From contig JABDFS010000010.1 of the NCBI GenBank assembly GCA_013286425.1, forward strand, positions 1-49,426: a stretch of DNA of 49,426 nucleotides, read 5' to 3'. This document shows, piece after piece, positions 25,204 through 32,576 of this stretch. Positions within the stretch are counted from its first letter, which is position 1, and each line of letters begins with the position of its first letter. The notes below the pieces were generated by a model. The model searched no databases. It saw nothing but the letters and a program-made list of their open reading frames with translations, and was not told where the DNA came from. This DNA is from Bacteroidota bacterium (lineage in GTDB: Bacteria > Bacteroidota > Bacteroidia > Chitinophagales > Chitinophagaceae). The translations under genes were made by a program, and so were the position numbers.

Positions 25204-26031
25204 ATGAGTAGATTAAAGTATATAAAAAACATTTCAGTGAAAGAGCTTTCCCTTGAACGACTGATCAATGTTGTGAAAGTTAGAATAAAAGACATTCCGC
25301 ATTTCCTGGCATGGCATTTAAACAGTAAAGCAGCAAAAAAAAATAAGGACCGGTTAAAAAAAATTCATAATATTCATAAAGGCCAAAGAGTTTTTATAGT
25401 GGCTAATGGACCGAGTTTGAAAGATACAGACCTAAGCCTTTTGAAAAATGAAATTACTATTGGCATGAATCGTATTTATTTAAGTTCAGAAAAAAATGGT
25501 TTCACACCTACATATATTGTTGTTCAGGATATTGCTGTACAATTAAAACAATTCACAGAAGATTTTGAGCGATTGGAATTACCTAAATTTTTTAACTGGA
25601 ATGCACGAAAATATTTTACCTGGAAGGATAATCTTAGTTTTATTAGATTGGATTTCACGCCCCGATTTTCAACTGATCTTGTTAAGACAACCTGGGGAGG
25701 TCACAGCGTTACAGCTGTTTGCTTGCAGCTTGCTTTTTATATGGGCTTTGACGAAGTGTACCTTGTAGGCAAAGATCATAATTATGAGCAAAAAGGTGTT
25801 CCAGGAACACTTGTAATAGCAACAGGTAATGAAGCTAATCACTTTGTAAAAGGGTATTATAAAAAAGGAATGGGTTGGCGCATACCAGATTATAAAGGAG
25901 AAGAGTTATCCTATAAAATGGCAAGACAAGTTTTTGAAAAAGCCGGACGTAAAGTATATGATGCTACAATAAACGGGAACCTGCAGGTTTTTGAGAAAAT
26001 AGGTTATTATTCACTCTTTAAAAATAATTGA
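25204..26031 (+). CDS. MptE/DUF115-like protein, candidate glycosyltransferase (copy 2, short)
   Basis: 275 residues from ATG 25204. A TTG at 25162 in frame would overlap the upstream gene and add a non-family N-terminus. The core carries RVFIVANGPSLKDTDLSLL, where Ala replaces the first Gly of the G-x-G-P-S-L signature, then IGMNRIYLS, FDEVYLVGKDHNY and EANHFVKGYYKKGMGW. It lacks the roughly 90-residue C-terminal domain of copies 1 and 3. The stop and the ATG of the next gene share one base (TGATG), so the two are coupled. Confidence 0.7.
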   Translation: MSRLKYIKNISVKELSLERLINVVKVRIKDIPHFLAWHLNSKAAKKNKDRLKKIHNIHKGQRVFIVANGPSLKDTDLSLLKNEITIGMNRIYLSSEKNGFTPTYIVVQDIAVQLKQFTEDFERLELPKFFNWNARKYFTWKDNLSFIRLDFTPRFSTDLVKTTWGGHSVTAVCLQLAFYMGFDEVYLVGKDHNYEQKGVPGTLVIATGNEANHFVKGYYKKGMGWRIPDYKGEELSYKMARQVFEKAGRKVYDATINGNLQVFEKIGYYSLFKNN

Positions 26032-27131
26032 TGAAGTCTCTTATTTCAAAAGGTATTAGCGTATTAAAGCATGATGGTGTAGGAGTTTTTGTCGAGCGAA
26101 CAATTAAATATTCTATAGTAAAAGCAAAACGACTAACTCAGAAAAAGGATGAAACTAATCTTGAAAAATGGAAGCGCTTAAAAGGTAAATATAAAGGTGA
26201 AAGGGTTTTTATAATAGGAAATGCGCCAAGCCTTAACAGAATGCCTTTGTATTTATTAAAAAATGAATTCACTATGGCTTTTAACCGATTCAATTTAATG
26301 TTTGAACGTTTAGACTGGAAGCCTAGTTTTTATACTGTTACTGATGACCTTGTTGTAAAAGATATGTATAAAGAAATAAATACTGAAATACTCCCAAACG
26401 TTCAGCTCGCTTTTTTTCCTGATTTACACCCCTCCAATGTTAGCTTTAAAAGCTACATCGCCAACAGTGTAAATGTATATTGGCTTAATACAGACACATC
26501 TGAATTCAGAGCTGATTTACCTAAATGTGGTATTAATAAAACGGTTGTAAACGCAGGTATGCAAATAGCAGCCTATATGGGATTTAGCGAAATATATTTA
26601 ATTGGAGTAGATATGAGCTTTGAAGATCAAAAAGTAAAAAAAATAAATTCACGGAACTGGGAAGCTGAAGAGCATGACCCGAATCATTTTGATCCACGCT
26701 ATTTTGACAAGGGTAGGAAATATCATAATCCAACTGTTTATGAAATGATAGAAAGATTTGAGATTAGCAAAAAGTTTTTTAACAGTTTGGGTGTGAATGT
26801 ATATAATGCAGGCATTGGCGGTAAATTAGAAGTGTTTCCCCGCAGAGAATTTATAAGTCTCTTTAACATTAATAGCGAGCAGATACGTTCTTTAATTTCT
26901 AAAAATGAATTTCTAAATCAACAAAAATTAACTTTAGATAAATTACTGGAAGAAGCGGTCCTGGTAAAAGAAAAGAATGAAAAGCAATTACCTTATATTT
27001 TTAAGACAGACATTGACTTAGCTCAAATTTATATTTCGAAATTCATTTCTGATTATCTGCCTTTTGGTCCTTACAATGGAGAATTTTTCTTTGTAAGAAG
27101 AAAAGCAGTTAACAATTTACAATTGCATTAA
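26031..27131 (+). CDS. MptE/DUF115-like protein, candidate glycosyltransferase (copy 3)
   Basis: 366 residues, clearly the closest relative of the protein at 16010. Shared segments are RVFIIGNAPSLNRMPLYLL, the FNRFNLMFERLDWKPSFY stretch, EIYLIGVDMSF, DPNHFDPRYFDKGRKYHNP and the C-terminal DYLPFGPYN. The G-x-G of the signature is G-N-A here. ATG 26031 is preferred over an in-frame TTG one codon earlier because it gives a TGATG junction. It is the last of the sugar-handling genes in the co-directional block before the secreted glycosidase. Transferase activity is inferred from family and location. Confidence 0.72.
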   Translation: MKSLISKGISVLKHDGVGVFVERTIKYSIVKAKRLTQKKDETNLEKWKRLKGKYKGERVFIIGNAPSLNRMPLYLLKNEFTMAFNRFNLMFERLDWKPSFYTVTDDLVVKDMYKEINTEILPNVQLAFFPDLHPSNVSFKSYIANSVNVYWLNTDTSEFRADLPKCGINKTVVNAGMQIAAYMGFSEIYLIGVDMSFEDQKVKKINSRNWEAEEHDPNHFDPRYFDKGRKYHNPTVYEMIERFEISKKFFNSLGVNVYNAGIGGKLEVFPRREFISLFNINSEQIRSLISKNEFLNQQKLTLDKLLEEAVLVKEKNEKQLPYIFKTDIDLAQIYISKFISDYLPFGPYNGEFFFVRRKAVNNLQLH

Positions 27132-27178
27132 ACTCTTTGGCATCATATTTATCAAATGAATAATAAATAAGTTTATAT

Positions 27179-28456
27179 ATGAGAAACAGATTTTTTATTT
27201 TACCCGTACTTTTATTTTGCAATTTTTCTATTCCTGTATCCACTATTAAAAATCCTGTTTCTAACGAAGCCTTGCTAAAAAATAAGCTTGATAATAGAAG
27301 CAAAAATAATGCGTCTTCAAATATTGTGTATGAGAAATTATCTGCTTCTGATGACTATGCACTTGAAAAAGATACTTTTAGCTTAAAAGATGCTTTATTG
27401 AAAAAAGGAATTCGCTTCGGAACTTATTTAAGCGCTGCAGATATAACTCAAAGAGCTCCTCGTCCCTCAAATTTCATGGAAGTAGTTTCTAAATATTTTA
27501 ACTTTTACACAATGAGTGTCTCCTTTGCTACGGTAGAACCTAAGCAAGACGTATTTGATTTTACTATTCCTGACAAAATTGTAGAATTTGCTATCTCGCA
27601 CAATGCTAAAGTAAAAGGTCATGCATTGGTCTTAGGAACTTCTTTACCTGATTGGGTTGTAAATGGAAATTACTCTCCAGATGAATTACAAAGTATTTTA
27701 AAAATACATGTTCAAACCATCGTAAAGCATTTTAAAGATAAATACCCAGGTACAGTGACAGTTTGGAATGTAGTGAATGAAGCTGTTCCTGGAGGCCAAA
27801 CGCTTAAAGCAGAAACTAGTTTTCCCGATGCAGGTATTAAAAAGAATATCTGGACAAGTATACATAAGCCAAATTCAAGCGACCCAACTGATTACATGCA
27901 ATTAGCGTTTGAATGGGCAAGAGAAATTGATCCCACTGCTAAACTATATTTGAATGAAAATGGCAATGAGTATATTCAAGATCCAAAAATTGACAGGTTA
28001 TATAATGTGGTAAAACACTTAAAAGATAAAGGAACACCAATTGATGGATTGGGATTTCAATGTCATTTAAGATTGTTTACGAAAAACAGGTATTCTGCAG
28101 CAGCGCTTACAAATACCATGAACCGCTTTGCTGATCTCGGTTTGGAAACACAGGTTTCGGAATTTGACGTACAAATGGCAAGTGGTATAGTTCCTAATAC
28201 TTCACCTACAGTTCCTATACCTATTACAAACCCTTCATCTGCAGATTTGCAGGAACAGGCTACATTGTATAAAATGTTTTTATCCGCGTGCTTAAATTCA
28301 AAAAAATGTACAGGCTTTACTGTATGGGGTGCATGGGATGGTGGCTCTTGGGTAAATTTACATTGGAAAGGTGATTTTCAACCCCATATACTGGACAGTA
28401 ATCTGAACGTTAAACCGACATATAAAGCTCTTATTGATGCCGTAAAAAGCAACTAA
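27179..28456 (+). CDS. Secreted GH10 endo-beta-1,4-xylanase-like glycoside hydrolase
   Basis: 425 residues with an N-terminal signal peptide (1-20 or so), a low-complexity linker and a GH10 TIM barrel from about residue 60. The acid/base Glu is in VWNVVNEAVPG (about E201) and the nucleophile Glu in QVSEFDVQM (about E328). HALVLGTSLPDWV and the GFTVWGAWDGGSW barrel end are also typical, so it should be active. It closes the polysaccharide operon, which suggests trimming or release of the exported polymer rather than plant xylan use. It is convergent with the next gene, with only 6 nt between stops. Confidence 0.92.
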   Translation: MRNRFFILPVLLFCNFSIPVSTIKNPVSNEALLKNKLDNRSKNNASSNIVYEKLSASDDYALEKDTFSLKDALLKKGIRFGTYLSAADITQRAPRPSNFMEVVSKYFNFYTMSVSFATVEPKQDVFDFTIPDKIVEFAISHNAKVKGHALVLGTSLPDWVVNGNYSPDELQSILKIHVQTIVKHFKDKYPGTVTVWNVVNEAVPGGQTLKAETSFPDAGIKKNIWTSIHKPNSSDPTDYMQLAFEWAREIDPTAKLYLNENGNEYIQDPKIDRLYNVVKHLKDKGTPIDGLGFQCHLRLFTKNRYSAAALTNTMNRFADLGLETQVSEFDVQMASGIVPNTSPTVPIPITNPSSADLQEQATLYKMFLSACLNSKKCTGFTVWGAWDGGSWVNLHWKGDFQPHILDSNLNVKPTYKALIDAVKSN

Positions 28457-28462
28457 GAGCAG

Positions 28463-29605
28463 TTATAAATTATTTATGAGGCTTTTTATAGACGTACCTG
28501 CTACTTTCCAATTTAATCTTTGTTCGTATTCGTTGAAGGAATTATAGCAGAGCTGTTTATATAAAGATATATTACAAAATGTTTTTTGTATATAATTCAC
28601 ATAGGCATCTTCATTATCTTCCAATGAAAATAATTTTCCATTTACATTATCTTTTATAATCGTAGGAATTCCGCCAACGTTTGTACTTATACATGGTAGG
28701 CCAAAAGAACTTGCTTCTGAATAAACAACAGGAGTACAATCAGCTCTTGTAGGCAAGATTAAAAAGTGACTTTTTGATAATAAATTTTCAATCAATTTTT
28801 TTCCTTCAGGAGTTGCCTTATTTATAAAACCATAGCTGATTACACATGGAGGAATATTTTTTAAAGCAACCTCTTTGACACCAGCTATGTGTAAAGTAGT
28901 TTTCAGGCCTATTTCATTTAATTTTAGAGCAATTTTTAAAGCCATGTCACCACCTTTTCGCTTCCAGTCTTTGCCTAAAAACAAAAGATGACATTCGGTG
29001 GTTGAACGTGAAGCGATTATTGATTTAATTTCATTATACTTTTTTTCTTCTTCAAGGTTTGCTCCAAACGGAACAACCTTAACCTTTTGTGGATTAATAT
29101 TGTAACTCTTTATTGCTGTTTCTGCTGCCCAGTCCGAAGAATATATTGCCAAAGAAACTATATCAAGTGCTTTTTGTTCCAATAAATTGCCGCTTTTTAT
29201 AGTTTCATTGCAAAGATTAGAATAAGATTCATAAAAATTTATCATTCCTGCAAAACAAGCATCTGCATAGAACACTGTGGGTTTGCTAGGATTTAATAAT
29301 GCGATAGGAATTGTTCCAACGGAAAATATTAAATCCGTATTTGGCTTTAAACATCTAAGAATGCTTTTTGCATAGCTTTTTACAACAGCTTGATCTCGAT
29401 TGATTAAAAACTTTTTTCTAATTATTTTATTATAATAAATTGACTTTAAATGAATCAGTTTATTATTTCTATTATTATCATCTAAATTTCCAATAATATC
29501 TAAATTGTAGCCTTGATTTTTTAATGCTTTAGATATATAGTATCCAATGCCAGAAAAACTTTTAATTTCATTCGCGTCGAAAGTAGTTATGTATGAAATA
29601 TTCAT
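28463..29605 (-). CDS. GT4-family glycosyltransferase
   Basis: 380-residue GT-B enzyme. It begins MNISYITTFDANEIKSFSGI, has SLAIYSSDWAAETAIKSY and VKVVPFGANLE at the domain junction, then LLFLGKDWKRKGGDMALKI (about 208-226) and the C-terminal VYSEASSFGLPCISTNVGG (about 291-309) with the E-x-x-x-x-G-x-P motif of GT4. It belongs to the retaining mannosyl/glucosyl transferase group; the donor is probably GDP-mannose-derived given the adjacent gmd, but that is inference. It is second in a minus-strand pair, 18 nt behind gmd. Confidence 0.9.
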   Translation of the reverse strand: MNISYITTFDANEIKSFSGIGYYISKALKNQGYNLDIIGNLDDNNRNNKLIHLKSIYYNKIIRKKFLINRDQAVVKSYAKSILRCLKPNTDLIFSVGTIPIALLNPSKPTVFYADACFAGMINFYESYSNLCNETIKSGNLLEQKALDIVSLAIYSSDWAAETAIKSYNINPQKVKVVPFGANLEEEKKYNEIKSIIASRSTTECHLLFLGKDWKRKGGDMALKIALKLNEIGLKTTLHIAGVKEVALKNIPPCVISYGFINKATPEGKKLIENLLSKSHFLILPTRADCTPVVYSEASSFGLPCISTNVGGIPTIIKDNVNGKLFSLEDNEDAYVNYIQKTFCNISLYKQLCYNSFNEYEQRLNWKVAGTSIKSLINNL

Positions 29606-29623
29606 TATAATGTTTTTTTATTA

Positions 29624-30739
29624 CTATTCAAACTGATTCTTCACTTTATAACCTGCATCTTTAAGTAGTTTTTCCTTACTAAACAGTTCTACATCCGCAT
29701 ATACCATTTCATGTACCAATGCTTTTAAATCGTATTTAGGCTTCCATCCTAACTGTGTATTCGCCTTTGTAGCATCACCAATCAATAATTCTACCTCTGC
29801 AGGTCTGAAATAACGGGGATCGATACAAACAACTTCCTTTTCTTTTTCAAGAAGATATCTGGGATTTGAACAGCTTACAACATATCCCTTTTCTCTTTCA
29901 TCTTTTCCTTTAAATTCAATAGTAATACCTAATTCAGCAAAAGCCATTCTTATAAATTCTCTCACCTCAGTAGTAACTCCGGTAGCTATCACATAATCTT
30001 CGGCAACAGGTTGCTGTAACATTAGCCACATTGCTTCAACATAATCTTTTGCATGCCCCCAGTCGCGCCTTGCATTAAGGTTACCCATAAATAATTTTTC
30101 CTGCATGCCTAATGCAACTTTAGCAACGCCCCTTGTAATTTTTCTGCTCACAAACGTTTCGCCTCTTAACGGGCTTTCATGATTGAAAAGAATTCCATTA
30201 CAGGCGTACATTCCATAAGACTCACGATAATTTACAGTTATCCAGTAACCATAAAGTTTAGCCACTCCATAAGGAGATCTGGGATAAAATCGCGTAGTTT
30301 CTTTTTGTGGCACTTCCTGCACAAGGCCGTATAATTCCGAAGTGGATGCCTGGTAAATACGGGTTTTGTTTGCCAAGCCTAATAATCTAACTGCTTCTAA
30401 TATTCTTAATGTACCCAAGCCATCAACATCAGCAGTATATTCCGGAGTATCAAAACTTACTTTCACATGGCTCATCGCGCCAAGGTTATATATTTCATCG
30501 GGTTGAACTTCCTGTATTATGCGGATAAGGTTAGTGGAATCTGTTAGATCACCATAATGAAGTGTAAGCTTCACGTTTTTCTCATGTGGATCCTGGTAGA
30601 GATGATCTATGCGGTCAGTATTAAATAAGGAGCTTCTGCGCTTGATACCATGTACTTCATAACCTTTCGATAATAATAGCTCGGTGAGATAAGCACCATC
30701 CTGCCCTGTAACGCCTGTGATTAATGCCTTTTTGGCCAT
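29624..30739 (-). CDS. gmd: GDP-mannose 4,6-dehydratase
   Basis: Converts GDP-D-mannose to GDP-4-keto-6-deoxy-D-mannose. 371 residues with the extended-SDR nucleotide motif [20 protein letters not shown] (7-26), the NADP-specific RRSS (about 34-37), the catalytic TSELYG and [15 protein letters not shown] (Y-x-x-x-K), and [20 protein letters not shown]. These are Gmd hallmarks. No GDP-fucose synthase or GDP-rhamnose reductase is in the window, so the 4-keto intermediate is finished elsewhere or used by another enzyme. It leads the minus-strand pair with the GT4 gene. Confidence 0.97.
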   Translation of the reverse strand: MAKKALITGVTGQDGAYLTELLLSKGYEVHGIKRRSSLFNTDRIDHLYQDPHEKNVKLTLHYGDLTDSTNLIRIIQEVQPDEIYNLGAMSHVKVSFDTPEYTADVDGLGTLRILEAVRLLGLANKTRIYQASTSELYGLVQEVPQKETTRFYPRSPYGVAKLYGYWITVNYRESYGMYACNGILFNHESPLRGETFVSRKITRGVAKVALGMQEKLFMGNLNARRDWGHAKDYVEAMWLMLQQPVAEDYVIATGVTTEVREFIRMAFAELGITIEFKGKDEREKGYVVSCSNPRYLLEKEKEVVCIDPRYFRPAEVELLIGDATKANTQLGWKPKYDLKALVHEMVYADVELFSKEKLLKDAGYKVKNQFE

Positions 30740-30807
30740 TTCGAATTTGATTAAAGTTATTTAAGATATTATTATTGGTATACAATAACTTCAGAACTAA
30801 TCTCCGC

Positions 30808-30856
30808 TTTTCAATTTTTTAAAAGTATATAAAACTTACCAGAAGAAAATTGAAAA
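30808..30856. promoter_or_regulatory. Inverted repeat in the gmd / initiating-transferase divergent region
   Basis: TTTTCAATTTT (30808-30818) is the exact reverse complement of AAAATTGAAAA (30846-30856), 11 bp separated by 27 nt, in the middle of the 277-bp divergent spacer. A -7-like TAACTTTG (30923-30930) lies downstream of it toward the plus-strand gene, with no good -33 partner. It could be an operator controlling both directions. Confidence 0.4.
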
Positions 30857-31016
30857 ATAAGTTTTTAATCTCTTTCTTCTTTTTAAGATTTGTGCCAACG
30901 GCTTCCCTAAATAAAAAGCACTTAACTTTGGAAGCTGGCATAATTTTATACAGTTTATTTTGAGCGTTTGTTTCAAAACCTACCTTATATCACGTTAAAT
31001 ATCTAAACCAACAACG

Positions 31017-32414
31017 ATGGGTAATAAGGAATTTCAGTTTTTAAGGATCACTATGTTTTTTACGGATTTTGTTTTGATAAATTGCTCAGTACTCATTGCA
31101 ATTCTTTTAAGATTTTCTAATCCTGACTCAGCACCAATTTTTCCTGTTTTGATGGCTATTAATTTTTCATGGTTAATGATCGCTTATCCATTAAAGCTAT
31201 ACAGTTACGATTCAGTTGCTCATTCTGAAAAAACCTACCGTCAATCATGGCGTGTATGGCTATTACAATCTGTTTTACTTTACGCCTTGTTTTACTTTCT
31301 TTCTTCTGTTTTTGTAGTAACCCGCATTATATTAACTTATGCAGCTATTGCAGGTGCGTTAATTTTTATAAGCCGTTTTTTTCAAACCTTTCTTGTTGAG
31401 TATTTATTCAAAAAAATTAATGTTTTAAACGTATCACAAAAGATTGCCATTGTAGGCTATGATGACAATGCACAAAAGCTGGCAGAATACTTCAAGCGCA
31501 ATAAAAATATTTACCAGTTTTTGGGATTCTTTGCTGATTCTACTCAAATAAACCAGCTGGTTGATAAAAAGCCGTTTTTCCCGATCAATGAATGTATAAA
31601 CTATGCAGTGAAGCATAATATAAAAGAAATTTACTCTACTGTTTTACCTCATGAAAATCCCGAAGTTTCTGAATTAGTTAAAAAAGCAGAGGCAAACTTT
31701 GTTCGCCTGCGTTTTGTATCCAATACTTTTTTAAGCAAACCAAGTTATGATCTTGTTCAGATTGATCAGCTTAATCAAATGACGATTATGGCTCTTAGAA
31801 CTGAGCCTTTACATGGATATTTTAACAGAATCAAAAAAAGAAGTTTTGATATCATCGTGAGCGGCTTTGTAATCATTTTTATAATGTCCTGGCTTACCCC
31901 TTTGTTAGGAATAATTATAAAATTTACTTCGAAAGGGCCCGTATTTTTTATACAAGACCGTTCTGGTAAAGATAATAGAACCTTTCGCTGTATTAAATTC
32001 CGCAGCATGCAGGTAAATGATGAAAGCAACGAAAAACAAGCGGAAAAAGGCGATGCGAGAATTACAAAAATCGGAGCTTTCATGCGTCAAACCAATCTTG
32101 ACGAATTTCCACAGTTCTTTAATGTATTTAAAGGTGAAATGAGCATTTCAGGGCCTAGGCCACACATGCTGAAGCATACCCAGGAATACAGCAAAATCAT
32201 TAGTAAGTATATGATAAGGCATTATCTTAAACCGGGTTTAACAGGATGGGCCCAGGTTAATGGTTATCGTGGCGAAACAGAAGACACTTTACTAATGGAA
32301 AAAAGGGTTGAATACGATATCTGGTATATGGAAAACTGGTCGCTTATGCTTGATATAAAAATCATATTTATGACTATGATAAATATGGTTAAAGGGGAAG
32401 AAAAAGCAAGATAA
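31017..32414 (+). CDS. Undecaprenyl-phosphate sugar-1-phosphate transferase (WcaJ-like initiating enzyme)
   Basis: Starts repeat-unit synthesis by moving a sugar-1-phosphate to undecaprenyl phosphate. 465 residues with four N-terminal TM segments (about 10-130), a CoA-binding-like Rossmann insert (IAIVGYDDNAQKLAEYF), a re-entrant helix SFDIIVSGFVIIFIMSWLTP and the catalytic bacterial sugar transferase domain. That domain has DRSGKDNRTFRCIKFRSM, TNLDEFPQFFNVFKGEMS (DE motif) and SGPRPH, ending with KPGLTGWAQVNGYRG. It belongs to the long polyprenyl glycosylphosphotransferase subtype. It is transcribed away from gmd, and the hairpin after it separates it from ftsK. Confidence 0.95.
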   Translation: MGNKEFQFLRITMFFTDFVLINCSVLIAILLRFSNPDSAPIFPVLMAINFSWLMIAYPLKLYSYDSVAHSEKTYRQSWRVWLLQSVLLYALFYFLSSVFVVTRIILTYAAIAGALIFISRFFQTFLVEYLFKKINVLNVSQKIAIVGYDDNAQKLAEYFKRNKNIYQFLGFFADSTQINQLVDKKPFFPINECINYAVKHNIKEIYSTVLPHENPEVSELVKKAEANFVRLRFVSNTFLSKPSYDLVQIDQLNQMTIMALRTEPLHGYFNRIKKRSFDIIVSGFVIIFIMSWLTPLLGIIIKFTSKGPVFFIQDRSGKDNRTFRCIKFRSMQVNDESNEKQAEKGDARITKIGAFMRQTNLDEFPQFFNVFKGEMSISGPRPHMLKHTQEYSKIISKYMIRHYLKPGLTGWAQVNGYRGETEDTLLMEKRVEYDIWYMENWSLMLDIKIIFMTMINMVKGEEKAR

Positions 32415-32477
32415 CTGCACTATAAATTTCTGCAATTTCTTAACAGCTAGTAATACTAGTTACAAATTTTAAAAGCA

Positions 32478-32502
32478 CATGTTGAAAATACTTTTCAACA
32501 TG
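32478..32502 (+). terminator. Strong hairpin between the initiating transferase and ftsK
   Basis: CATGTTGAAAA / TTTTCAACATG form a perfect 11-bp stem with a 3-nt loop, 64 nt after the stop. It is the likely end of the exopolysaccharide transcript, although no T-run follows. Confidence 0.6.
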
Positions 32503-32552
32503 AATGATTATACACACTCATTGCCTGTATACTATCTCTTAAGCAAGACCGT

Positions 32553-32560
32553 TATATTTG
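32553..32560 (+). promoter_or_regulatory. -7 box (TATATTTG) of ftsK
   Basis: TATATTTG is an exact TAnnTTTG match 16 nt before the ftsK ATG. No TTG occurs at 19-20 nt upstream, so the -33 element is weak. Confidence 0.5.
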
Positions 32561-32576
32561 CTGTTGCATTTGTGCT

